A stretch of DNA of 64,000 bases from contig JASFAU010000007.1 of NCBI GenBank assembly GCA_039704465.1, positions 1,178,001-1,242,000 on the forward strand, written 5' to 3'. Both the position numbers and the translations under genes were made by a program. Positions 1 to 10,185 of this stretch are shown here, piece after piece; position 1 is the first letter of the stretch, and the number at the start of each line of letters is the position of its first letter. The notes under the pieces were generated by a model. It did not search any database, was not told the origin of the DNA, and worked only from the letters and a program-made list of their open reading frames with translations. This stretch comes from Plasmodiophora brassicae. Lineage: Eukaryota > Endomyxa > Phytomyxea > Plasmodiophorida > Plasmodiophoridae.

Positions 1-244
1 TGCGTTGAAGAGGCCCAGGCAGCAGTCCGCGAAGCGCTGCCGCGCGCTGTGGCGGGGAATTCCCCGGACCCCCTGGCTCGGCCTGTTCCCGATTTAGAAC
101 TGCGCGAGGACAAGTGCCAAGTGCTGCTATTGAGGGTTGGGGGTCTATGATTGCGCGTGTCGATTTCGTGTGGGTTACCGCGCGTGTGTGACTGATCTGC
201 GGAAGGAGCCGACCGGGCGACGGCCCCTTGATTGGCGATAGAGA

Positions 245-1255
245 ATGGAGCGCGAGGCGGCGGCGTCGCAGGCGATCGAGGCCAAGCCCGAGAGCACGAC
301 GGCGCGCATGGTGGCCTGGTCGATCGTGTCCGGGTGGCATTCGCCGGAAACGGCGGCGGTCATCGACGCGATCCTGCCGCCGGACACGAAGCGCCTGACC
401 GGCGACGTCCTGCGACACTATGCGACCAGGTCGCCCATCTGGACCAAGCTCTGTGAGACGGTGATCCTGTTGGCGTATGGCTGCATGGCCGTTGCCTGCG
501 CCGTTCTGCAGGTGCTGGGCCTGATGCGCAAGGACGCGCCTGTCATCCCCGCCGCGATTCACACTGCCTTTCGGAAGCGCATCATCTACGATGAAGTCGT
601 CGACGCCATCGAGAAGGGCCTCGCCCGCCAGGTCGTCGTACTTGGCGGCGGCTACGACGTCCTCTGCATGCAGTTGTCGCGAACATACCCGAACGTGCTG
701 TTCGTCGAAGTCGATCAACCGAACACGCAGCTGGGGAAACGCGTTGCCGCTGGGCACATCTACGGGACGAACCCGCCTCGCAATCACCGTTTCGCCGGTG
801 TCGACTTCCGATTCCAGACGGTCGAGCAAGTCCTGGCCACGACGGTTCCCGAATGGAAGAACGATGTGAAGTCGGTGGCGGTCGCCGAGGGCGTCTGGCC
901 GTACCTGACGCCGGACGTCATTCGCGAATCGCTGCGCTCGTTCCGACGCATCTCGGCAATCGGTTCGGTCTACGTCTTCAACTACTACGTGGATGAAAGC
1001 CGGCAAGTGCCGCGCCCCATCGTGAAAGCCATTCAGTTCCTGATCGGCACGTTCGCCAAGGAGCCGTTCCGCTACTTGCCTGAGACCGCCGACGAAGTGG
1101 GGCGCCTGGTCAGCGGCGAAGGTTTCGACGTCGACCTGTCGGCGACGCGCACGGATTGCTATCAGCGATACATCGTCGGCAGCAAGTTCGAACCGATCGT
1201 CCCGGACTCCACCAGCTACTTCTCCAAGTTCATCGGGATTGCCGTCTCGAAGTAG
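245..1255 (+). CDS. LCMT/PPM-family SAM-dependent methyltransferase
   Basis: Single-exon gene, 336 residues. The centre carries a class I methyltransferase motif I (VVVLGGGYDVLCMQLS, near residue 136) followed by an acidic strand end (FVEVDQP), and later AEGVWPYLTP, the motif typical of the leucine carboxyl methyltransferase / PPM family (Pfam LCMT). Known members methylate protein C-termini (PP2A), tRNA wybutosine precursors or small molecules; the substrate here cannot be told from sequence. A hydrophobic stretch near residues 73-98 could be a membrane anchor. The start is the first in-frame ATG. No partner is evident; the next gene lies about 210 bp downstream on the same strand. Confidence 0.75.
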   Translation: MEREAAASQAIEAKPESTTARMVAWSIVSGWHSPETAAVIDAILPPDTKRLTGDVLRHYATRSPIWTKLCETVILLAYGCMAVACAVLQVLGLMRKDAPVIPAAIHTAFRKRIIYDEVVDAIEKGLARQVVVLGGGYDVLCMQLSRTYPNVLFVEVDQPNTQLGKRVAAGHIYGTNPPRNHRFAGVDFRFQTVEQVLATTVPEWKNDVKSVAVAEGVWPYLTPDVIRESLRSFRRISAIGSVYVFNYYVDESRQVPRPIVKAIQFLIGTFAKEPFRYLPETADEVGRLVSGEGFDVDLSATRTDCYQRYIVGSKFEPIVPDSTSYFSKFIGIAVSK

Positions 1256-1469
1256 TACTGCTCTCGTGTCGGTGCCCTGCTGGGCGCGTCGACCACACAT
1301 CGTACCAACACGAGCAGGACTGTCTCCAGTGAATAAATACCAGATTACTCAATGCTGGTCTGCAGGCATGCCAGCTTGCATGTCATGAATCTATGAGAGG
1401 AGCCAGCTGTGAAATACGGGCACAGCCGACGACGTGATCAAGCGACGTCAGGCCAGTCACAGGAGGAAC

Positions 1470-2403
1470 ATGGCAGGTGAGCTCGTGTGGAAGTCGCTGT
1501 CGAATGCACGGAGGAGTCAGCAGGAGTCGGCGGGCGCGTCTCGCGAGCCATCGGTCGTCTTCGTCGGGACCGAGGGCAGCGGGAAAACCATCTTGATCTC
1601 GTCGTTCATCTACAAATCGCGGCCCGACGACCTGAAGCCGACGATCGGCGTCGATTACAAGTACACGAGGTCGTCGCCCACATCCGGCAACGACCTCGGC
1701 GGCAAACTCGTAACCCATTTCTGGGAAATCGGAGGCGGTCAGCTGTACTCTGCCGCCCTGCCCGTCGTGTTAACCCCTTCCGCAATGGCCGTCATCGTCA
1801 TCGATCTATCTCGTGTCAGTAGGAGGGTGCAGCGGAAACGATCAGCAAGCCACACACTGATGCGCCATTGGTACACAGCCTGCCACGATTGTACCGGACC
1901 TGCTCTTCTGGTTGTCGCAGCTTACATCATGTGCCGGTTCTGCATCCGCGCCCCAGATCGTCATCATCGGAAACAAATACGACGCCATGCCGACGAAGGA
2001 CGCCGACCTGATCGGGAGGACGCTGCGTGCGATGGCTATGCCTTACAACGCCATGCTGTTCTACCACAGCAGCGACAACAAGGCCTTACAGCAACAGTTT
2101 AGGACCGTGATCACCCGGTTCATCCTCGACAAACCGAACGCGAAATCGGCGGCCCAGACGGATCCAACCCGTCCGCTGATGATCCCATCAGGTGCCGATT
2201 CGCCCGATGCCATCGGGCACCCGCCTGGTGGCGGCGGGCTTGAAGCCTGGCCAGCTGCCTTCCGTCGTGTGTTCCCGGAACCACCTGCTCAGCGAATTGT
2301 ACTACCCGGTGAGCAACAACTCGAGCCTGAGCCGGTCGTCGATGCCCTGTGGGTGCAGAAACGCGACGAACCGATTCGCAAGGTTGAGCCAAGCCGTTCA
2401 TGA
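1470..2403 (+). CDS. DYNC2LI1: Dynein-2 light intermediate chain (DYNC2LI1-like)
   Basis: Proposed exons 1470-1814 and 1921-2403 (106-nt intron, donor GTCAGT, acceptor GTCGCAG), giving 275 residues. It starts MAGELVWKSLSN, has a P-loop GTEGSGKT, then HFWEIGGG and VIVIDLS, and after the intron VIIGNKYD (the NKxD-like guanine motif). The order HFWE-L/I-GGG, IDLS, IIGxKYD and a late AIGHPP block matches the dynein-2 light intermediate chain. Known role: subunit of the retrograde intraflagellar transport motor, needed in cilia. The segment between IDLS and IIGNKYD is some 50 residues shorter than in animals, so part of a helix may be lost or a further exon missed. The C-terminal LEAWPAAFRRVFPEP block fits the family end. 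Confidence 0.72.
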
Positions 2404-4290
2404 CACTGTTTGGGAGGACGGTAGGTAGGCGGTTGAAGTGCCTAATACACGTACATGATTCGCGAGCCAACGCGGATCCTACGTGAGGTGCCGCGACTCA
2501 CTCGCATTGACCGATGATCCGCCTCGCATGGAGTATCTATCGTCACACTGGCCATCGGGTTGGGGCACCTGGGCAACCCATCTTGGTCCTGGCCGCAGAC
2601 AGCGCCGTTCCAAACGTTACGCGACGGCTGTATATCTCGATTCGCGAGGCGTCGTCGGAATCGCTGCCGATTAACGTTGGCAAACGCAATTCGATCGATT
2701 TGCCGACTGTCTCGGTTCACACGGCGCCCACGTTCAGGAACCTCATTCAATGACAACTGCCATGTGTCACTATGAATACCGAACCTTGCATAGTATAGGG
2801 GCACCCCTGACAAACGAACGGCGGACACGTGATCATCGGCAGCAGAAGCGGATTTCGAAAACGCTTTGAGACACCGTCCAACCAGAGCCAGGGGGAATAT
2901 TACGTCCGAATCATGCGCAATCTGTGCATGACGTCCTTCAGCGACACTTTCAAGGTACACTCGCTTCTTGGCCCGAGATTCATCGATCTGTGAAACAGTC
3001 AAAATTAAGCTTCAGATGGAGCAGCAGCATCTTCAATAGCGTATCCTACGTGACGGCGGCAGGTCTGCAAACACTCCCGGATTCCCAGCTAGCTTCGAGC
3101 ACTGACGGCAGCGTCAGTGCCAGCAACAGCCAGTTACGACGCAGCAGCTGGTACCTCATTATTTGTGTAGCGTACCGGATGACAGAAAACACAGACTCTA
3201 GCGGCCGGGTGACTGATCAGACATGTGGGAACAGCCCATCAACGATGTACTAACAATGATCGTGCTGGCGATGAAGAACGTGGCCTCCGCGTGGCGAACT
3301 TTCGGTTTCAGCTAATGCACCATCGTTGTTGGACACGTCCTCCTCCGCTCCGTGATCTGTAGGTCGCAATAGTGAGCGTCAACAGGCAGGGGGAACGTTA
3401 ACCACGAAGTAAGCTAACCTTGCTGATGACTATCGTAAAACGGACATTTGCGCCCTGAACGATGATCGGTTGCGGTGACGCCATTTCGCAGACACATATG
3501 ACACTTGGCGGCCTGCCGGTCCGTTGCAGAACGGGCGTCGAAGTCGAGACGTGCGTTGAACACGATCAGGCAGTCGGCCATGCACTGCCCCCTGACGCAA
3601 CGGAGGACGAACGGCAACGTGAGCTTCTTGAGGATCCGCTGCATGTCGAGCGCCAGCAAGATGCGACTGAAACTCGGTTTGCAAGGAGGCAAACGTGGAC
3701 ATCAAGCGCCGATACAAGTGCTCGTTGGATCGGGCATCATGAACCAAACGCCCAAATGCCTCGGTGAGTTCGCGATACCGAACCTCCTATTTCGACGGGT
3801 AGACGACTCGGTGATAAATATCGTCCCGGGATGCACGAACTGCCACTGCTGGTTCGTCGATCACGATACTGTCGCAAGAAGCGTCACGTTCTGGAAGCAT
3901 TGCATGATCTCCACCGGCTGCCGGCGGGTCAGGGACGCGAAGGTTCCGCCTCAGTATTGCCTCGTATTGTGGATGAAGGCGAAGCCACCATCGGCGGTGG
4001 ACGTACTGCAAACTGAAGATATCATCTTGCGTGCGATTGAAGACAGCACAAATGCCGCTACACGGAATTAGTGAAGACCTACCAGAATAATTAGGAAGAT
4101 ATGAAGCACAACGCAAAGACTGTGCCTAACCTGAAATCGGGGCACGTGCAAGATGGAATGTTGCCAAGGGATACATCGCCGAGCATTACGTGGCCGTGTC
4201 GATCCGGCTGATCAGAGGTTCCCACTTCGTACTCCCCTAAACAGATGTCACTGTAGGTAAACCCCAAACTGAATGCAGTATAGACTCTCA
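2404..4290. other. Gene-poor region, no supported gene
   Basis: No reading frame here shows a domain I recognise. The longest open stretch, 3505-4071 on the plus strand, has an amino-acid composition with no repeats or motifs, and is overlapped by open frames on the minus strand (3414-3747). Base composition is closer to 50% GC than in the flanking genes. It could hold a decayed gene. Confidence 0.5.
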
Positions 4291-4789
4291 GGCTCCTACT
4301 CATAAGCCATTGTCAGGTGATGGATACTGTAACTTTAAGACCGAGTCAGAAAAAGCTGATCGGTCAGTGAAGTCGTCGTGTTCGTTGAACGTACCGTTCA
4401 CGTATGATGTTGGACGACGGAGATACGTCATCAAGGGGGGACAGATTCTGTCTGTCACACAACCACCTTGTGATGATCCCATCTCCTACGACAGCAATAC
4501 TTGCCCAGGTTCACTATGTACGACAACTGGCCGGGCGTCAAATCCCGTTGGTCATTCACAATTGCTGTCGTAGGAGATGGGATCATTACAAGGCGGTTGT
4601 GTGACAGACAGAATCTGTCCCCCTTGATGACGTATCTCCGTCGTCCGACATCATACGTGAACGGTATGTTCAACGAACACGACGACTTCACTGACCGATC
4701 AGCTTTTTCTGACTCGGTCTTAAAGTTACAGCTTCTTCTGACTCGGTCTTAAAGTTACAGTATTCAACGATGGCTTATGAGTAGGAACC
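4291..4789. repeat. Foldback (long inverted-repeat) element
   Basis: Two arms of about 205-230 bp, 4291-4498 and 4561-4789, are inverted copies around a ~62 bp unique centre. Both outer ends carry CCTACTCATAAGCCAT, and the inner ends carry GATCCCATCTCCTACGACAG. The right arm holds a ~30-bp internal duplication (CTGTAACTTTAAGACCGAGT appears twice). No coding capacity is evident and no clear target-site duplication flanks it. This architecture is typical of foldback or MITE-like elements. Confidence 0.75.
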
Positions 4790-5480
4790 AACGAAGCAGT
4801 TAAGGAACGAAATAACCAACCACGCGCCCAGGCTCCTTCGTGTCCGAACAACTCTACAGAGCGAGATGCCTTGGCGAACGTTTTTAACTATGATGACCCG
4901 TGAAGAATGTCAAAATAATGGTAATTAATTCAATTCACGGTTGGACAGACTTACACGGCACACAGTCCTCTTGGAGAACCTTCGAGGAAATGCTTCATTC
5001 GAGTTGGGTTTCAAACTCCATCCCCGGAGCAGGGACGCCACAGACAGCATCTGGACCGTTGTCGCCGTCATCAACGCCAATCACAATCTCCGGTGGATCC
5101 GGAAACGCTTGGGCGGCCTCGTCAACGCTCGCCATCTCGATCTCGACCAGATCAATGCTCGCCACTCGCACACAGCTCAGAAATGCGCAGCGCTGGTCAT
5201 GGACTGCGAAAGCGCGCCCCGCAGTCCCGCAGGGCGATGCGGAAATCCCGCGGGATCAATCGGGGTTGTCATCCCGCGGGAAGATCAGCCATTTCCCGCT
5301 TGTACCTACTGGCCTGGCCCACTGCGACCGTCTGTCCGCTCGCATCAGATCGACCGGCGATCCCGCGGAATCGATCAAGCAGCAACATTATTGGCGGGTG
5401 CGCTTCCAGAAATGTTCACAGACGACCGCCACCGATACGCTGGCGGTTTGTCCCTGGTTCTACAGCCCCGGTCGCTCTTG
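4790..5480. other. Gene-poor region with TCCCGCGGGA palindromes
   Basis: No convincing coding sequence. Between 5226 and 5365 the sequence has several copies of the palindrome TCCCGCGGGA or close variants, and one TTTCCCGC. These resemble E2F-type sites but may be chance in GC-rich DNA. Confidence 0.4.
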
Positions 5481-5483
5481 TGA

Positions 5484-6190
5484 ACCCTGCGGTTGTCGAC
5501 GCCGTTGGGCTCCGCGCGAGCGGATCAGAGTACGTTGTTCACGTCGACGACAACGATGCCAGTTTTGCCGAAGGCGCCGTGACAGTGCCGATCGCCCCAG
5601 TAGAGCTAGGGCGGATCGTCAAGTTCATCAAGAAGTTCCCGACGATGACAGGTCTGTATTGCAGGTTGGCCTCGCAGCCGAGTGGCTGGGGGAGAGGCTC
5701 TCGATGGCAGGCTCCAATTTGCGCGCCTCAACGGCCAAGCGTGTAGAGGCGATATGCAAGCTGCTGGATGCTGCCGAGCAGATGGACTTGCGCTCGCTTA
5801 CATTTGCCATCGGGTGGATGCTTGCAGCTGACAGCAACGGGTCGCCATATCTCCATGCGGTTATACTGAATATCGACAAAGGCGGTCAGCGTCGGCCTAT
5901 CGATCCGCTCTTTGTGGGCGTCGTCCAGATCATTCAAAAGGGTGTCGCGGGTGAACAACGTCATATTGTCGAACAGGCACGTCACGTATGCGTGAACCTA
6001 CGAGGCGCGCCCGATGATCAAAGGACGGCGCTGCACTTGACCGCCATACGGGCCACGCTCACATCATCGAAATCCTTCTCGGTCCTGGCGTCGGGATCGA
6101 TGTCTGGGCCTGGAATGGCAGGCGTGAGACGGCGCGTGCTGCCGCTATGGCCAAGGGCCACCAACGGGTGGTAGACCTACTCCAGGCTCA
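5484..6190 (+). pseudogene. Decayed Skp1-ankyrin gene
   Basis: Frames of three phases together recall the Skp1-ankyrin family of this window. 5510-5650 encodes a Skp1/POZ-like strand (YVVHVDDNDASFAEG...VPIAPVELGRIVKFIKKFP). 5740-5830 encodes LLDAAEQMDLRSLTFAIGWM, matching the LAADxLEMRSLMVAIGWAM helix of the intact copies. 6010-6180 encodes ankyrin-like GHAHIIEILLGPGVGIDVWAWNG but in a different frame. The frame changes are not all explained by GT-AG introns, and the ankyrin set is reduced to one or two repeats, so I treat it as a relic. Confidence 0.55.
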
Positions 6191-6436
6191 TATGGTTACG
6201 CAAGGTGGTGCTGACTGGTGGGGCTCTCCAGTTGAGAAACCGCGACAGGACTCAGTTTCTCCATACAGCCATCTGTTTCTTGCAGGGGCAGATTAAGGCA
6301 AGCGCAACAGGCCGAATCAGCAAGCAGGAGGGACATCCTGCACCTGCAGCCGCTGCCGAAACATGTCGGATACCATGTGGAGGCGCCATCAGACACGCGA
6401 CGAACGGAAACGCAGAGGCCGCAACGCTAGTGCAAT

Positions 6437-8596
6437 TCATTGGCAACGCTGGAAGCAGGCCTTGATGAGGCGGGCGGCCTGGGACGCGGTGGAAGGGGCC
6501 GCCACGACGTCCGGCCCGAACATCGCCGTTAACGTGGACGGGAACCTTCGGGAACGCGTACGACATATCGGCGGCGCCGTGATCGCCTGCCCCGTCTGGG
6601 CGCCGACCATGTCGTGCACGCGACGAACCGCACTTGGGCCGGCAACAACGACGGCCAGGAACGGTGCACGTGGCCAGGCGCCGCCCTCCCTCCAGCAGCT
6701 GGCCGCCTGGTGCCGCTCGCTGATCAATCGGGCGTGCTCCAGCCGCAGGCCATCGGTCAACAGCGTCGCCAGGCACCGTCCCACGATGTCGGCGCCCAGG
6801 TTCGCAATGGCCACGATCGTCCGGTCGGTGTCCATCGATTGGACATTGGACACATCCACGGTGGCGTGCGGGAACCTGGCGATATCGTCGGCCGCGTCGT
6901 AGAACGTTGCGGACGTGTACACGGCCGGGTCGTCATCGGCGGCGCGCTGAGCGACGACGTGGACGGCGTCTCGGCCAGTGACGCGTGCGACCAGCGTACC
7001 CTTGTCGTCGACGCGCAGATCGGACACCTCCATCGACGTCAGCCGTCGGAGCAGGGCCCAGAGGGTGCGGTCGCGCTCCCGAGCAACCGCCACCGTGGTC
7101 GTGACGATCCGCCGTTCGGTGAACAGAACGTCGACGGTGGTCGGCGTCGACGACGACAGCTGCGGGCGACGCACCCAGGGCGACGAGGGCGAGATCCTCG
7201 CCCATGCGTTCGCCGCGGAACGCGATGCGGGTGCCGCCAGCGACGCGCCGGCGCAGAAGACGTCGCCGGGTGCGAAGTGCTGTCGCACCTGGTGCAGAGC
7301 GGCGAGCCCATCGGCGATCTGGGCCGACGACGTGCCGCAGTGAGAGGCGACCACCTGGCGCACGTTGTCGGCGCAGACGACGACGCCGATCGCGCCGGGT
7401 GCGACCATCGTGATCGCCAGCAGGTCCACGTCCGCACCGCGCAAGATGGCGTCCAGGGCGGCGACATCGTGCACGACGACCACGGCGATGTCGTCGGTAA
7501 CGACCAGGTTGCCGGTGGTGCCGACCGTTCCCGCAGATGCGTCGGCGTTCGCCTCCCATTGCGGGATGAGCCTCGCACCGAGCGTGTTCGCACCGGCGGC
7601 GTCCCCAACCAGCCGGCTATCGCTCAAGATGCGACGAAGGTCGTTCTCGATATGCGCGCCAGCGTTGTCTTTGCTGAGGGTCACGTGCAGGTTCGGTAGG
7701 CCGGTGGCCGGGTCGGCGCGTAAGCCGACCCGACACAGCGTGTACCCACGGCGGTGCAGGGCGTCCAGTAACGCCCCGGTGCGGGGACCGGTCAGGTGCG
7801 AGTCGAACGCCACGTGGACGCTCTGGATCGGGTGCGGGAACGCGACGGGGACCGCGGGTGCGTTAACGTTGCCGCGGCACGGACGCCGCCGCGCCCACCA
7901 CCAGTCCAGGTGCGTGGGCTTCCCCGTGCAGAACGCGACGTTGGCGGTCCTATCGGCGCCACCGTACCGCGCACGAATACTGCCAGGGCTGAGCAGGCGG
8001 GCGAGGACCGGGTCGACGGGGCCCAGCACGTCGTCCTCGATCACGGCGGCGGCGCGGTGCCCACGCACCAGCAGAACGAAGGCGGGTGCCTCCGGCGCCG
8101 GTGCGTGCACACTGATCCTCGACAGATCGTCGACCTGCGCCTGCGTCAGGTAGCAGGTGCGCGCTGAAATCGTGTCGAGGCCGTTGTCGAGCGACATGCG
8201 CACACAGTCGGCGACGCACCCGGCCGGCGCCGACGTCGTGAACACGACGACAGCGTCGGTGGATGTCGTGTGCGCCAGCGGTGCCACCGGGCGCGCGAAC
8301 AGGTGCAGCGGGTGCTGCGGTCGACTTGACGTCATCGGGCCACCGACAATGGCGCGTATCGGTACCGCCAGGTCGGCCAGCTGGTCGCAGGCCGCACCCG
8401 GTGCGTGCATAACGGCCACCAGCAGCACCGGCGCCGGTTCGTCGTCGCTCTCCATTGTGGCCACCGCCGTGTGCCGGTCGCGCCATGCGACCACGGTCAG
8501 CAGAGCACCGACGACATGGAACGCACGCATGATCGCGTCGACCCGCACCCAGATGTCGTCCTCGATCACGGCCACTGTGTACCTGAGCGCACGCAT
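6437..8596 (-). CDS. Degenerate multi-NDPK-like domain protein
   Basis: Single exon, 719 residues. Several stretches echo nucleoside diphosphate kinase modules: TVAVIEDDIWVRVDAIM at the start (compare TLAIIKPDxxxx), RLLSPGSIRARYGGADRTAN around residue 203 (compare APGTIRARFGxDKxRNxxHGSD), and near the C-terminus FLAVVVAGPSAVRRV followed by FPSTLTAMFGPDVVAAPS. In each module the active-site histidine of NxxHGSD is replaced (AFCTG, AAPS), so no phosphotransfer is expected. Tandem, partly inactive NDPK domains are known from ciliary NME/TXNDC3-type proteins; a ciliary role is inference from that and from the dynein-2 subunit nearby. The next gene upstream on the same strand ends 38 bp away. Confidence 0.5.
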   Translation of the reverse strand: MRALRYTVAVIEDDIWVRVDAIMRAFHVVGALLTVVAWRDRHTAVATMESDDEPAPVLLVAVMHAPGAACDQLADLAVPIRAIVGGPMTSSRPQHPLHLFARPVAPLAHTTSTDAVVVFTTSAPAGCVADCVRMSLDNGLDTISARTCYLTQAQVDDLSRISVHAPAPEAPAFVLLVRGHRAAAVIEDDVLGPVDPVLARLLSPGSIRARYGGADRTANVAFCTGKPTHLDWWWARRRPCRGNVNAPAVPVAFPHPIQSVHVAFDSHLTGPRTGALLDALHRRGYTLCRVGLRADPATGLPNLHVTLSKDNAGAHIENDLRRILSDSRLVGDAAGANTLGARLIPQWEANADASAGTVGTTGNLVVTDDIAVVVVHDVAALDAILRGADVDLLAITMVAPGAIGVVVCADNVRQVVASHCGTSSAQIADGLAALHQVRQHFAPGDVFCAGASLAAPASRSAANAWARISPSSPWVRRPQLSSSTPTTVDVLFTERRIVTTTVAVARERDRTLWALLRRLTSMEVSDLRVDDKGTLVARVTGRDAVHVVAQRAADDDPAVYTSATFYDAADDIARFPHATVDVSNVQSMDTDRTIVAIANLGADIVGRCLATLLTDGLRLEHARLISERHQAASCWREGGAWPRAPFLAVVVAGPSAVRRVHDMVGAQTGQAITAPPICRTRSRRFPSTLTAMFGPDVVAAPSTASQAARLIKACFQRCQ

Positions 8597-8633
8597 CGCT
8601 TCAGTTCTCGCCCGGTGAGTCGAAGGCCCCGCG

Positions 8634-9911
8634 CTACCGATCCCATTCTACGTGGCCATCGTCGTCATCGCTGGTCAGCGCGTTCCATAGTGCAGTCGGC
8701 AGCGTGGCAATCGGCGTCATGACGGTTCGCTCTCCAGTGACGTCTGCATCTGCGAGCGGCCGGGTCACCTGTTCTGGTCCCTCGGCGCCCTTCACCGACT
8801 CATCTTCATCCGCGGGCGCCGGCTCACCTTCGCACGTCCCCTCTTCAGTGGTACCAGGCGGTTCCTGCTGCTGATGCTCGTCCACTTGCGGTAATATCTG
8901 TTGGTGCGGCCTGAAGGTGACCGGTGCTGTCTCCTCGGAAGCGGTCTCTGGTCCAGAATGCGACATGTGCCATCTTTCGATGTCCGAGACGGCGCGAATG
9001 GCATCTGGGTTGATCTCCAGTCGGTTCGCCCGGCTTCCAACGTTGGCATCACTCGCAATCGGTTTGACAGCGACTGTCGGGGCGACATTAGGACGACGAC
9101 GGCGTGGGAGCCGTCGGCCAAGAAGGAGCGATTGTGCACGAACGCAGGTAATATCCATTGGGCCATCATCGTGCAGCGGCTGGCTCGACCGTCGTAACTC
9201 CTTGACGAATTCGCCTGCTTTCAGCGACCTTCGCGCCCGCGTCCAGAATGATTCCTCATCGTCATCCTCATCATGCGCAGATATATCGACTTCCATATGG
9301 CAGGATTCGCTGCCCTCGTGTTGTTCGTCGTCGCCCTCGACGAACGTGAGGTCCTGCTCCTGCCCCGGGCGTATCGTATCGAATCGCGCACGGTAGGCGC
9401 GGTGGTGATCGTCGCAGGGTACTGGATTGAAAACTGGCTCACCGACGCCATCGTGGAACCCGAATATTCCGCCATCCGTCTCGTCTCCGTCCTCGTCGGT
9501 ACTGCCGTCGCAGGGGGCAGCCGCCGCCCTCGCCGTCTTCTCCAAAATGCTGTCGAGTCGTGACTCCAGATTGCCTTCGTCAAAGATGGAGATGCCGGCG
9601 GGAGCAACGAGCAGCCCCTCCTGATGCTCACGCTCGAGAGCGGCGTAATGCACGCGACAGATGTCTACCATATCGTGGAGGTATTAGGGCGCCGCGCATA
9701 TATCGATGCAGCCGCTGCGCGACAGACCCGCTGTGAACGGGTCGGGATCGAGCACGGCGCAGGCGGCCACGGTCGCGTCCGCTCGCGCCTGCTTGGATAG
9801 GTACCGGGCGACCGTGGCGAAGTCGAACCGATGCGTGACGGTCAGGTCGAACAGGAGACCGTCGAGCGCACGCGGCCAACCGACGCGGTCATCCCCCCAA
9901 GGAATCGTCAT
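8634..9911 (-). CDS. Acidic protein with N-terminal SANT-like helix set, function unknown
   Basis: Proposed exons 9728-9911 and 8634-9664 around a 63-nt intron (donor GTCTGT, acceptor TGGTAG), 404 residues. The N-terminal part (GWPRALDGLLFDLTV...FDFATVARYLSK...DPFTADICRVHYAALE) looks like a short helix bundle of SANT/Myb type across the splice. The rest is acidic and low-complexity, with clusters such as DEDGDETDGG and HDEDDDEES, and one basic run RRLPRRRRPN. The alternative is two genes, with translation starting at 9671 (MVDICRVHY); a TTAGGGCGCC-ATATA motif sits inside the proposed intron and would then be a promoter. I do not recognise the family. Confidence 0.5.
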
Positions 9912-10185
9912 TCGATGCTGGACCGCGACGACAATCGAAAGGTCACGCCTGCTCTGTGACCTTCTGTTGTTCAACGCGAAAGCGTCATTGGCCGCTGCCT
10001 AAAGGCACGCACGTAGGACTGTAGTAATGCCAACGGGCCGACCCGGGTCGGGCGGCCGCAAGTCCCGGCTCCCGAGGGCCGAGAGTCGAGACTGCCAGTG
10101 CCCGCCACCAGTCCATCTGCAAGTCCGTGACCCGGGTATCGGGCCTGGCCGCGGAGATTGCGCGCCAGAAATAGCCAGTCTGACA

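Noticed and set aside
3505..4071. 188-codon plus-strand frame as a gene
   Set aside because: No motif, no start context, and open frames on the opposite strand cover the same place. Kept only as a gene-poor region.
6614..7699. Plus-strand open frames opposite the NDPK-like gene
   Set aside because: No domain and Arg-rich composition; the minus strand carries the recognisable patterns.
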